A stretch of 64,000 nucleotides of DNA. Source: Ischnura elegans (lineage: Eukaryota; Arthropoda; Insecta; Odonata; Coenagrionidae). A program made the position numbers and the translations under genes. Position 1 is the first letter of the stretch. The number at the start of each line of letters is the position of its first letter. The stretch is from NCBI RefSeq assembly GCF_921293095.1, contig NC_060258.1, positions 6,772,607 to 6,836,606 on the forward strand, written 5' to 3'. Below are positions 10,401 to 21,275 of this stretch, in pieces. The notes beneath the pieces are model-generated. The model did no database searches. It worked only from the letters and a program-made list of their open reading frames with translations, and was not told the DNA's origin.

Positions 10401-11506
10401 GTTAGGAATTGCACCTGTTAAATGAGATAAGTTGGAGGCCGAAGGTATGGATGAAGCGAGTGCTTAAATGAGAAGAAATGATGAAAACAGTGCTAAAGAT
10501 GGAAACAATATAAGATGAGATATGAAGTGCAGGACATGGTGGGTTAGGAATTGCACCTTTTAAATGACATAAGTAGGAGACTGAAGGTATGGATGGCGCG
10601 AGTGCTTAAATGAGAAGAAATGATGAAAACAGTGCTGAAGATGGAAATATGATAAGATAAGGTATGAAGTTCAGGACATGCATGGTCAGGATTTGCCCCT
10701 TTTAAATGAGATAAGTAGGAGGCCGAAGGTATGGATGGAGCGAGTGCTCAAATGAGAAGAAATAATGAAAACAGTGCTAAAGATAGAAACATGCTATTAT
10801 GAGGTATGAAGTGTAGGACATGGTGGGTTAGGAATTGCACCTTTTAAATGAGATATGTAGGAGGCCGAAGGTATGGATGGAGCGAGTGCTCAAATGAGAA
10901 GAAATGATGAAAACAGTGCTAAAGATGGAAACATGCTATGATGAGGTATGAAGTGCAGGACATGGTGGGTTAGGAATTGCACCTTTTAAATGACATAAGT
11001 AGGAGACTGAAGGTATGGATAGAGTGAGTGCTTAAATGAGAAGAAATGATGAAAATAGTGCTTAAGATGGAAATATGATGAGTTAAGTTATGAAGTGCAG
11101 GACATGGTGGGTTAGGAATTGCACCTTTTCAATGAGATAAGTAGGAGAGAGAATGTATGGATGAAGCGAGTGCTTAAATGAGAAGAAATGATGATAACAG
11201 TACTAAAGATGTAAATATGATAAGATGAGGTATGAAGTGCAGGACATGGTGGGTTCGGAATTGCACCTTTAAATGAGATAAGTAGGATACCGAATGTATG
11301 GATGAAGCGAGTGCTTAAAGGTGAAGGGACGAGGAAAGCAGTGCTAAAGATGGAAATATGATAAGATGAGGTTTGAAGTGCAGGACATGGCGGGTTAGGA
11401 ATTGCACCGTTTCAATGAGATAAGTAGGAGACTGTAGGTATGGATGGAGCGAGCGCTTAAAGGTGAAGGGACGATGAAAACAGTGCTAAAGATGGTAATA
11501 TGATAA
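7450..11506. repeat. Satellite array A3
   Basis: About 28 tandem monomers of the ~141-bp satellite run in the same orientation as A1 and A2. Many carry the variant GCTTAAATGAGAAGAAATG rather than the GCTTAAAGGAG form common in A1. Some long-range copying is visible: 8581-8700 closely matches 10141-10260 (offset 1560, 11 monomers), and 7560-7680 matches 10679-10799 (offset about 3119, 22 monomers). The array ends at AATATGATAAGA, where a GC-rich insert begins. Confidence 0.96.
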
Positions 11507-11529
11507 GACTCGCACGCTCCGCGCGCTCG

Positions 11530-11920
11530 TTAAGGGGCTCCGCCCCTTAAAAACCCCGGTTCCGGCTTCGCCGTCTACATTTGTGGTCGCTCGAAGACTT
11601 CTAAAGTTCGAATAATCTCACCTCAGCTAGGGGCCGGTTTCGCCGGCCAGGGGGTAGGGAGGCGCCTCACTCATTCCTCGAAACGGCTTCGCCGTTCCTC
11701 GCTGGAGGGCGACTTCGCCGCCCAGGGGTTGAGTGTGAGTTGAGATGGGTGGAGTCTACAGCGGCTGCGCCGCTTGAACGGCAGGGCGGCTTCGCCCCCC
11801 GAGGGTTACTGAAGCTCCTCCTCGCCTACGCCAGTCACTCCTCGGAACGGCTTCGCCGTTCATCGTTGTGGGGCGGCTTCGCCGCCTTGGGGTCGAGGAG
11901 CCCGCCCGCGGCTGCTCCGC
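11530..11920. repeat. Cluster of GC-rich short palindromes (GGCTTCGCC hairpins)
   Basis: About ten hairpin-capable inverted repeats occur in 390 bp: 11530-11550, 11563-11573, 11632-11648, 11682-11696, 11707-11723, 11760-11774, 11784-11800, 11846-11860, 11872-11886 and 11908-11920. Five have the core GGCTTCGCC, such as AACGGCTTCGCCGTT (twice) and GGCGGCTTCGCCGCC. Stems differ while the centre is kept. The surrounding DNA is far less GC-rich. No gene is recognised here. Confidence 0.9.
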
Positions 11921-11989
11921 TTAGTCCTCATTAATGCTCTTCTCCACCGAGAGGGGTGCCCAAGGGGATTCGGGGGCTTTAATGTGTCA

Positions 11990-12960
11990 TGCATGCGGTC
12001 ACTAATCGTCCACAGTGATCACGTAGCGATGATTGTAAAGGGTAGTGCAATGCGGAGTAATAGTGGCGACAAGTACCCATAAAAGAAGACTTAATGGCAC
12101 GTTTTTCATTTTTTGCGGGGGTTCCAACGGAATACCGGGGGGTTTATACTTGTGTTAAACCAGTGGTCACAAATCGTTCTCATAAATTCCGTGCCGATAA
12201 ATCGTAGGGGTCCGGAACATTGGTCTGACGATTCTTTTACCTGGAGAGGCGATTTGTTAGAAATTTTTTGGGAGGTTTCACGGGGTTTTCGGGGGTTTTA
12301 ATAAGTGGTAGGGGCACCGGTTAAATTGTAACGAAAACTACTCGGAAAGGCGACTTTAAAATTCATTAATTTTTTTAGCGATGTTCCAGGAGGTGATCGG
12401 GGGTTTCTGGTATTTTTTCCCGTATGGTTTACGGTTGCTCGCCCTCACCTAATATTCCGGACCTAGACCTCAGAGGGGACGGGTAGTGTGGCGTAATGTT
12501 TGCGAGAAGTACCCAAATAGGAGACTAAATGACACATTTTACGTTTGGGAGGGATTTCAGGGGGATACCGGGGGTTTAAATGTGTGTAACCTGGAGGTCA
12601 CCATCCATTTACATAAATTCCGTGGGGATGAGTCGTTGGGGGCGGTGGAATAGTCACGTAAAGTACCCAAAAAGTAGACTTATATGCAAAATTTTATTTT
12701 TTGGGGGGGTGTATGAGGGTTTACCGGGGGTTTATAGGTTTTTACTGCCAGCGGTCATCAATCGTCCACATCAATTCCGTAGCGATGAGTGGTAAGGATT
12801 GGAGAAGCGGCGGAATTGTGACGATAAGCACCCGAAAAGGCTACTTATATGAAAATTTTAATTTTTTTTTCGGGGGGTTTAAAGTTGACGATACAATATG
12901 GTCACATTCATTTACTGTCATTTCTAACAGAAGTGTGCCTTATGACATCCATATTTCGAG
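11990..12960. repeat. Diverged G-rich tandem repeat, period ~150-165 bp
   Basis: Anchors of the type GGTCAC..ATCGTCCACA..AATTCCGTAGCGATGA recur at about 11998, 12164, 12595, 12751 and, weakly, 12901. More decayed units fill 12310 and 12430. Each unit then has AAGTACCCAAAAA..GACTTA..TG, a T-run, a G-run of 5-8, and ACCGGGGG..TTTA. Divergence is high, so the repeats are old. The G-runs could form G-quadruplexes. No open reading frame is shared between units. Confidence 0.75.
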
Positions 12961-12999
12961 AGTAATACAATAAAAAGCAAACCAGTCCCCAAAAAAAGT

Positions 13000-13697
13000 G
13001 AGTAGTGCCCGCCATTTTTATTTTTTCGCGGTTAAATATATTGAATCATTTATTAAACGTTCATGTTTTCTGAAAGACAATAAAGAAGTGTATGTAACTA
13101 CAAAGTTTGAAAGAAATCAGTCAGGTTAAAATTGACATAATCTTCTATTAGTCTGTTGGAAATCGTAATTTTCGGTGATTTTCGGAATATTTTAATTTTT
13201 TTCTGAGTAACCAAGGACGACGAAATAAAATTGTTACCTTCATTTCGTAGATAATGTTATTAGCATATATTATAATCATTTTCGTTATCCTATACCTTAA
13301 ATTAAGTCGAAGGGAGCGGAAGTTATGAAATTTTATTCGAAAAACGAATTTTTGGACGCCATTTTGGCTGCAATTTTCTTAAAAATAAATTAACAACATT
13401 ACGTAATTACGTGCCCACGTTTGTCAGCTTTCTAGAAATGCATTAGCGATCCGTGTGGCACACACCATTCGCGCGCAGTAAAATAAAAACCGAAAGACTG
13501 TCCCCGAAAAAAGCCCGATTTCGGCCATTTTGTCGTCCTAGCGACGACACGTGGCGGAAACTTCCGGTTTTCGGATTTTTCCTCCGGATCATTTCGGGTT
13601 CCCCGCACGCGTGCCAAATTTCAGCTCTCCAGCACTTCTAGAAGTGGTCCGGAATTTGTATCCATGAGTGAGTCAGTCACCACAAGGGCTGTATATA
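13000..13697. other. Non-coding right part of the 2.2-kb insert
   Basis: AT-rich sequence to about 13430 is followed by a CpG-rich 200 bp (GCGCGCAG, CCTAGCGACGACACGTGG, CCGCACGCGTGCC) and a tail of GAGTCA-type short repeats. Overlapping reading frames of about 60 codons on both strands (13432-13641) show no recognisable domain. No function is assigned. Confidence 0.5.
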
Positions 13698-14933
13698 GAT
13701 AGGATGAGGTATGAAGTGCAGGACATGGTGGGTTAGGAATTGCACCTTTTTAATGAGATAAGTAGGAGGCCGAAGGTATGGATGGAGCAAGTGCTTTAAG
13801 GAGAAGAAATGATGATAACAGTGCTAAAGATGGAAATATGATAAGATGAGGTATGAAGTGCAGGACATGGTGGGTTAGGAATTACACCTTCTAAATGAGA
13901 TATGGAGGAGACCGAAGGAATGGATGGAGCGAGTGATTAAATGAGAAGAAATGATGAAAACAGTGCTTAAGATGGAAATATGATAAGATGAGGTATGAAG
14001 TGCAGGACATGGTGGGTTAGGAATTGCACCTTTTAAATGAGATGAGTAGGAGACCGAAGGTATGGATGAAGCGAGTGCTTAAATGAGTAGAACTGATGAA
14101 AACAGTGCTAAAGATGGAAATTTGATAAGATGAGGTATGAAATGCAGGACATGGTGGGTTAGGAATTGCACCTATTAAATGAGATGAGTAGGAGACCGAA
14201 GGTATGGATGGAGCGAGTGCTTAAATGAGTAGAACTGATGAAAACAGTGCTAAAGATGGAAATTTGATAAGATGAGGTATGAAGTGCAGCACATGGTGGG
14301 TTAGGAATTGCACAATTTACATGAGATAAGAAGGAGAACGAAGGTATGGATGAAGCGAGTGCTTAAAGATGAAGGGAGATGAAAACAGTGCTAAAGATGG
14401 TAATATGATAAGATGAGATATGAAGTGCAGTACATGGTGGGTTAGGAATTACACCTTTTAAATGAGATAAGTAGGAGACCGAAGGTATGGATGGAGCGAG
14501 TGCTTAAATAAGAAGAAATGATGAAAACAGTGCTAAAAATGGAAAAATGATGAGATGAGGTATGAAGTAAAGGACATGGTGGGTTAGGAATTCCATCTGT
14601 CAAATGATATAGGTAGGACACCGAAGGTATGGATGGAGGGAGTGCTTAAATGAGAGGAAATGATGAAAACAGTGCTAAAAATTGAAAAATGATAAGATGA
14701 GGTTTGAAGTGCAGGACATGGGGGGTTAGGAATTGCACCTTTTAATTGAGATAAGTAGGAGACCGAAGGTATGGATGAAGCGAGTGCTTTAAGATGAAGG
14801 GACGAGGAAAGCAGTGCTAAAGATGGAAAGATGATAAGATGAGGTATGAAGTGCAGGACATGGTGAGTTAGGAATTGCACCTTTTAAATGAGATAAGTAG
14901 GAGACCGAAGGTATGGATGAAGCGAGTGCTTAA
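13698..14933. repeat. Satellite array A4
   Basis: Nearly nine monomers of the same satellite lie in the same orientation. The array ends inside a monomer at GCGAGTGCTTAA; the TTAA at 14930-14933 is the piggyBac target site. Confidence 0.96.
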
Positions 14934-14950
14934 CCCTAGAACGACGGACT

Positions 14951-15143
14951 GGGTCCAATGGACCCAGTTGGTAGTTTTGAAAGTTTATAATTATGTCAAA
15001 AATGCACGAAACTGATTTTAATGCCGTGGCTTTTCCTAAATATATGTCCTCCAATACATAGCAAGAAATAACGAGAATGGGCTCATTACATTTTATAGTA
15101 TACTACAATGTTACATAGTGGACGGACTGGGTCCATTGGACCC
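14951..15143. repeat. Two subterminal palindromes of the piggyBac element
   Basis: GGGTCCAATGGACCC at 14951-14965 and GGGTCCATTGGACCC at 15129-15143 are each set in CGGACTGGGTCC...CCCAGT. A third copy sits near the right end at 17842. Subterminal repeats are usual transposase binding sites in piggyBac; this role is inferred. Confidence 0.75.
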
Positions 15144-16239
15144 AGTCGACTATTTTCAATGCTATGGGTAATTCATTTCAACTTATCAGCAAATTTCTTA
15201 TTTACTTTGTATTTTTGGGAGATTCAATGTTTATGGAGATATAAACAAAGTCGTAGGCGATAGTTATTACCAATTAGTGGGCGTTTGTTATGAATTGGCT
15301 TGAAGCCTTTCATATACTGTTCTAACGTCACATTTAGAGTGACACAGTCAGAAGCATGTATCCACATCGTTTCGTAATGGGTAGTTTTTGCAACTTTCTC
15401 TCGTTGGACGCACACACAGTGTGAATTATCTACATTCAGCCACATAATATGTTAGTTTTATATGTAGGACCGTTCATATAGCGTCTGCGGTGCTTTCGTG
15501 GTGGACAGTCAGAAGTTACGCTCGCAAGCTGGAGTGGTCTCGCTGCCTGCCGACATTTGCTGTTATTCCAACTATCTAACTGAAGACCACGAAGAATTTG
15601 AATTCCACCATTACATTTTGATACCACGCATGGTAGGTACAAAACTTTATGGATTATATAAAAGACTCTACTCCTTCAATCTAATGTACTTCTTCAGTAT
15701 TTACCTCATTTACCAAATCGTTTACTCCTCAGATGGATTAGTTAGATGAAGTGGTGTATTGATTTTCAACTACTATGATATACAGCAATGTCATTATTCC
15801 TATCTTTACAGGGTGCTTGGTGGTACCAAATTTTGTGTAGTGAGGTATTGATGTGACTGATTTCATAGAGTTGCTATTGATAGACTGTGTAGTTGAGGAG
15901 CTAAGAAGTCGGCGTCGCCATTTGGATATTACAGTCAAAATAACTATCAAGATATTTTTGAGGTAATAAGAAAAAAGGATTGTTTATAATTATTGAAGAA
16001 ATTAACTGATCTAGCAAAACTATTGAACTCTTTGAATTGCTCGATGATATCAGAAACATAATACGAGACAGTGCTTTTCTAATTTTTACCTGAATTTACA
16101 ACTAAGGAGTAGCACGAACAATGTTTTCTTCCATTTATATCTAAGTAAAGTTTGGAATAAAAAATTGATAAATTTCATTTCCACTTTATTCACAGGCTTG
16201 CTAATAGTGACACACATTTGGAGTGCATTCATCTAAAGA

Positions 16240-17509
16240 TTGCAGAACGACGTGTTCAGCATCTAAATATACAGCGCTAACAGGAGGAGGGTAGTAGTCA
16301 CTCCGGTGGAGATGAAGCCTAAAATGTTGAATAAGGATGAAGAAGAACTGAACCTTGGCCGATTTTTCTTCATCTTTCTGAGAAGATGATAGAAATGCGA
16401 AAATAAGGAATTCCTATCGGGAGAAATTTTTATTTCACGCAATCTGAAAGAGGAGTGGTAAACAAAACCTCATTCCACTAAAAAGGGTAGAATGCGAAGG
16501 CGTAATATTTTGCGTCATATCCCGTGCGCCGTGCGGAATTTTTATTCTGTCTTCTGCTTTTTTGCTAATTTTGCGTCCTAACATCTTTGATGTTGTTAGA
16601 AAATGGACCACCATTGAAAGGCATATAGTTTTTCAAACTTTGTAGAATGAAGAAGATGACTGAAATAAATAAGGTTCTGGCATTGCTAATACATATCATT
16701 TTTACTAGTCAAAAATGAAAATTTTTCACAACTTTGGAGTAAACTAGACGGGCGACCAATATGCAACAGTTTATGGAGTCAAAAGTAATACTGCGGGTTA
16801 TTTGATTTGATAATGCGACAGAAATGAGGAAAAGCAGAGGTGAAGACAAGTTGCAGACTTTTAGAGAGATATTTGATGGGCGGAATGAATATTTGAAATA
16901 TGCAATCGTGCCAGGATCCTGCATGACAGTTGACGAACAGTTATTGATGTTCCGTGGGCGCTGTACCTTTAGAGAGTTTGTATCATCAAAACGAGGAAAG
17001 TATGGAATTAAAATTTTGGCTGCAAGTCGTAGTAGTGATTCATACAAGTGGAATGTCCAAGTATACACAGGTTGAGAATCTCAGAAAAGTCGAGAGGTCA
17101 ATCAAGGGAAAATATTAGTTACACGTATGGTTGAGGGATCAATCAGCCAGAAACATAAGTAGGTAGCCCAATACTTTCCAAAGGTTTAGCGATTGTTGAG
17201 ATCATGAGGTAAAATAAACGAGGGATTCCACCCGAGCTCACGTCTGTAAATGCCATGAAGCCTACAGGATTTCCTAACAAAGTGGTATCTCATGAATATC
17301 ATGAAATCCAAGAGAAATTCAACTATCGGAAGAATTTACATCGCGAAAAAGAAAATGTGGCACACTCCTTGACAACCTTAGCAACCTAGGAAAATAAGTG
17401 TCGTAAGTGCAACTACAAAAGAGATAGAAGGACACGAACATCCTCTTCACAATGTGCACAAATTATATGCCAAGATCATTCAGAAATTTTATGCAATCAG
17501 TGCATGTAG
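16240..17509 (+). pseudogene. piggyBac transposase (DDE_Tnp_1_7), degenerate
   Basis: Remnants in order are: a weak N-terminal match near 16450-16530 (basic NILRHIP block), the best piece at 16806-17072 (GEDKLQTFREIF, VPGSCMTVDEQLL with the first catalytic Asp, FRGRC, KRGKYGIKILA), a frameshifted stretch with NKRGIPPEL near 17215-17240, and a C-terminal cysteine-rich finger (KCRKCNY ... CNQCM, stop TAG at 17507). Several stops and frameshifts separate them. The region that should carry the second catalytic Asp (a DN.FTS block) is not found, so the protein core is shortened. Function in intact members is cut-and-paste transposition at TTAA. Confidence 0.85.
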
Positions 17510-17903
17510 TAGCATAACAGTTTTTAATAACTTTAGTAAATTCATCATACTTTTGTTTCATTAAATTTGTTATATATCTAAATTATCATTGACAAAAATC
17601 CATTTTGTAATTTGTGTTAATGTTATTATGCTAATGAACATTCATAAAAATGGGAAAGGTGGAGTGATATTTCTGGTAGAGTGGATAATATTATTCTCCG
17701 CTGCAGTAATAGCTTAAAACAAAATAATTTAATAATGATAAAGACGAAGAAATATGTTGAGGATGTAAGTAGGATGGAAACCATCACTTAACTCAGTCTA
17801 AATTCATCATAAACTGGTAATATTGTGGAAAAAATGTTTCAGGGTCCATTGGACCCAGTCAGGCTACTACGCGATAATTTTTTTTCAGTCTTCCTAGGGT
17901 TAA

Positions 17904-18453
17904 CCCCGAGAAATTCTAAATAAGTGAAATTGGCAAAGAAAAGTCAGATCAATCTCTGCGGAAAGTGTAGTAAGAGTACTCTTTACGCTGAACTTTTATT
18001 ACTATTGATCACAGAACTTAGAGCAATCTGTTTGGACCACTCTTATTTAAAATACGTTTACTCTTTTTCTGCCCCTTTGAAAATTTTCTAACTCTTTAAA
18101 AAAAATGTTTTTCCTTATAATTCATTGCCAGCCGTTGCCAATATACTATTGACAAGAAATATTACGTCGTTGCTGGATAGCAGGATATTTTTAAGTAATA
18201 TTTAAAAAAAAGACCTCAGTAGACCTTGCAACGCACGGACTCGAATGATTATCTATGATAGATTAGAATTTCTAACATTATCTGTAATAAAAGGTGCGAC
18301 CCACTTTTACTTCACTAAAATCTCTCCTTTAAGTCAGAAACAGGTCCTTTCATGGATGAATATATATGATTGAGATCATGCATGTTAGGAAACAAACTAA
18401 GATTTATGCTGTTATGACCAGATAACTCAAATTGCCAACGATGTTAAGCGTTG
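17904..18453. other. Non-coding; contains a dispersed repeat shared with 46740-46920
   Basis: No gene is seen. About 18280-18450 (GTGCGACCCACTTTTA ... TTTATGCTGTTATGACCAG) is a diverged copy of 46740-46920, the same order of motifs being kept. The repeat is interrupted by the MITE that follows. Confidence 0.55.
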
Positions 18454-18747
18454 CAGGGGCGCAGCTAAGGCTAGAGGGGGTGTTTTAGGCGCAACTAATA
18501 CTTTGGGGTGTGGGGGTATTGCATACCCACCATGGTAAGCAGGATCTGTGGGGGCCTTCTCCCAGAAAATGTTTTGAGTAATGGTTCAAAATTGCGAGTT
18601 TTACGGCTTTCTATAGGATATTTGATTAACCGTAACGCTATTCTATAAGTAATACCGATCCAAATAAGTAAAATGGATTAAACTTACAAATTTCTCTGAG
18701 CTCTGGGAGGGCGGGTTATCCCCCATTCCCCCCTCGCTGCGCCACTG
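18454..18747. mobile_element. MITE with CAG(G/T)GGCGCAGC ends
   Basis: The 294-bp segment starts CAGGGGCGCAGCTAAGG and ends with the complement of CAGTGGCGCAGCGAGGG. Such CAG-type ends with a G-rich, C-rich body are common for hAT-like non-autonomous elements. No convincing 8-bp target duplication was found. No coding capacity. Confidence 0.6.
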
Positions 18748-19824
18748 CCAATAACGATCATAAAACTCCCCTGTTACAGTTTTTCCTTTTTCCACGTAAC
18801 CGATGTAGATTATTATGCATTGAAAACATCGTTTCCACGACCTGACCGGCCCATTTTACCATCGTCGCCTGATTTGGAGCCTTTATCTTCAAAAAATCCC
18901 TCGTTTTACCTGCTAATTTGTCTCTGTAGTATAGTGATGAATACCTACTTCATCGAAGGTAATGTTTCAACGCGGAAAGTCTCAAGGACTGCGAAGTGAA
19001 AGCACCAAAACAACCTTTGAGTTTACCACGCGATTGTCTTTACTATCAATTGTGTGCAAACGTGGCAGTGATCTTACCGATATTTTTTTTTTCTTGCCCA
19101 AGTTTTAGAATAAAATTAAAGCACTCGTGCATTGCGATGTGCTTGTTGCCGCTAAATAGGTATAAATTCACGTCTAAAGTTGGGAAAACGCAACATTATT
19201 AATAAATGCAAAACTGTTTCAATTGAATTTTATTGATATAGAACTCACTTTTTTCGATAAGTATAAGGTAAAACTGATTTATAGAGATATTAATGGCATT
19301 TCATAAATATTTCGATACTAAAAAAAACACTCAAAATGAGTCTATTATCAAGTCACCTGATACGCAAGATAAATATGTTTTCCTAAGGGCAGCTATTTCC
19401 TTTATTAAGTTTTCTATTCGTCCATATAAACGTCAAAATTTCAAATAAAAGATGTTACAGCTTATATTTCGTCGGGCAGTCAACATTAAGCGAAAATCGG
19501 ATCGGAAAAATAATGTTGCGTTTTCACAACTTTGCCCCTATTTGGTATATATAGTAAGTTATGCAACCTGAATTACCTTCCATTGCCGTCTCCTAGATAT
19601 ATGCCGTTTTTACTGTCAAATTATCATTACGTAGGATTATCTACGCCTTTTTTACGCCACGTATTTGGCATAAATCGTAATATTTGATAACTAAAATTCA
19701 TAGATATTATTTTTCCAGTGAGCTGTTGTATTATTTAACCTATCCAAAATATATAATATACGCATTACGGTTTGAGAGAAATTAAACCATAACGAATATC
19801 TGCTAAGAAAAACATGTGATGTGC
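18748..19824. other. Intergenic, no feature recognised
   Basis: AT-rich sequence. Short open frames (such as 18996-19202, plus) have no recognisable domain or splice context. Confidence 0.5.
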
Positions 19825-21196
19825 TCACATGAACATGTACCAATTTCTCCATATTTCCGGTGCAACCGCGTCGGTTTGTTGGTGATGACAACAGTTTCGC
19901 TGGCACTGCTGCCAGCGTCTTCAGGTCGAAGATGATGCCGGTCCACGATTTTTGTCCTCCTTATATAGGGGGTCAGTCCCGCCAGTTGTGGCTGCCGCTC
20001 TCTTATTGGTCCCCCTAATGAGCCTCCTCCAATGGGCATCCAGATGGTAGCCGTCGTCTCTGTTAAAATTGTCCGTCCGGGCTATCTCAATGGATTCGCG
20101 GATGAGTCTGGGAAAATATCTGCCTTCTTTCACTATTATCTTCGCGTCGTCAAATTTAATGTCATGTCCCGGGGTCCAGGCGTGCTCCGATATGGTAGAC
20201 AGCTGGAATTGCCTGTTTTTCGTTGCCCTTCGGTGCTCTTGCATCCGTATCTTGAGTGAACGGCAAGTCTCACCGATGTATGCTTTTCCACACGAGCAAG
20301 GGACCTTGCAAACACCTTCATGAAGGTCGTGTTGTAGTCTGTCTTTGGCTGTGGGCAGCAAGTCACCAATTTTGTCGTACAGTTAAACCTGGTGGTGATG
20401 CCGTGCTTTTTCAGGGCCCTGCGACGTAGGGAATGATGGCCCCAGGTCTTTCGTCTTCCGTTTTTTCACTTGAAAGTGGTTTTCTTTTAATGGTCCTTTT
20501 CAGGGCCGAATCCGGGTAGCCATTCTTTTTCAATGCTGCAATTAGATGTTTCTCTTCTTCTGCCAGCGACTCAGCATCCGAAACGCGGTGGGCCCGGTGA
20601 AAAAGTGTATTTATCAAGGATGCTATTTGCACAGGATGATGGTGCGAGGCATAGTCTAGATACCGGTCCGTATGCGTGGCTTTCCGATATACAGAGTGCC
20701 CGAGGTGACCGTCACTCCTTTTCTTTACCAAGACGTCCAAAAAAGGTAGCTGGCCGTCTTTCTTTAACTCCATGGTGAATTGTATATCCTGGTGTTGGGA
20801 ATTCAGGTGCAGTAGGAATTCCTGTAGATTTTCCTTGCCGTGGGGCCAGATGATAAAGATATCATCCACATATCGAATCCAAAGGGATGGTTGTGCTTCG
20901 CAGAGGCCAGTGCCTTTCTCTCAAACTGCTCCATATACAGGTTCGCTATCACTGGTGACAAAGGCGAACCCATTGCTGCGCCTTTTATCTGCTCGTAGTA
21001 ATTATTGTTCCACAGAAAATACGAATTCTCAAGACAATATTGCACTAATGACGGGAAATCTTTAGGCACTCCAACTTTTGTGAGTTCTTTGATAATATCT
21101 ACTGAGTCTTTAACGGGGACACGGGTGAACAGCGAAACGACGTCAAAACTGACTGAGGTCGTACGTACGTAATCTACGTAGTCACATGAACATGTA
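19825..21196 (-). mobile_element. Penelope-like element, 5'-truncated, with 15-bp target duplication
   Basis: An exact 15-bp direct repeat, TCACATGAACATGTA, flanks the insert at 19825-19839 and 21182-21196. Between the copies (19840-21181) the minus strand encodes the distal part of a Penelope-type reverse transcriptase followed by a GIY-YIG endonuclease. The 5' part is absent, as is usual after incomplete reverse transcription. Two or more frameshifts show the copy is dead. Confidence 0.92.
19840..21181 (-). pseudogene. Penelope-like reverse transcriptase / GIY-YIG endonuclease, frameshifted
   Basis: Transcribed toward lower coordinates. The frame opens at the truncation with SVSFDVVSLFTRVPV (RT domain), then KGAAMGSPLSPVIANLYME. 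A frameshift near 20885 leads to the catalytic YVDDIF box (about 20870) and LPFLDVLV. Another frame change near 20410-20370 leads to the GIY-YIG region (GVCKVPCSCGKAYIGETCR ... RMQEH, about 20310-20190). A last shift near 19990 leads to PEDAGSSASETVVITN near the C-terminus. Penelope-like proteins join RT and GIY-YIG nuclease to copy RNA at a nicked target. The intact relative would be longer at the N-terminus. Confidence 0.88.
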
Positions 21197-21275
21197 TTTC
21201 ACATTTTTCATTGACATTAATTTTATCGTTGCAGATTGAATTACAGTAATTAACGTCTATTAATAAAATACATGA

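Larger units (their letters stand above)
11507..13697. mobile_element. Unclassified 2.2-kb non-coding insertion in the satellite
   Basis: The satellite breaks at ...AATATGATAAGA and resumes with ATAGGATGAGGTATG, consistent with an imperfect 6-bp target copy (ATAAGA/ATAGGA). The insert has three parts: a GC-rich block of palindromes (11507-11940), diverged G-rich tandem repeats (11990-12960), and an AT-rich stretch followed by a CpG-rich end (13000-13697) finishing with GAGTGAGTCAGTCACC and TATATAGAT. No inverted termini and no protein-coding frame were found. It could be a non-autonomous element of an unknown class, or foreign DNA joined into the array. Confidence 0.5.
14934..17899 (+). mobile_element. 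piggyBac-family DNA transposon, full length but inactive
   Basis: The element begins CCCTAGAACGAC and ends with the complement of CCCTAGGAAGAC, with TTAA at 14930-14933 and 17900-17903. CCCTAG ends with a TTAA target duplication are diagnostic of piggyBac. Three copies of a subterminal palindrome, GGGTCCAWTGGACCC, stand at 14951-14965, 15129-15143 and 17842-17856; the first two share the longer context ACGGACTGGGTCC. The transposase frame (about 16240-17509, plus) is broken. The left flank is satellite but the right flank is not. Confidence 0.93.

Noticed and set aside
11563-11886. C(UUCG)G tetraloop hairpins in the palindrome cluster
   Set aside because: The core is GGC-TTC-GCC, which closes as a three-base loop; the base after TTCG is C, not G. 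The better known match is the GCGAAGC mini-hairpin on the complementary strand.
11740-11934. 64-codon frame over the palindrome cluster
   Set aside because: Explained by GC-rich palindromic sequence; Ala/Arg/Leu-rich with no start context or family.
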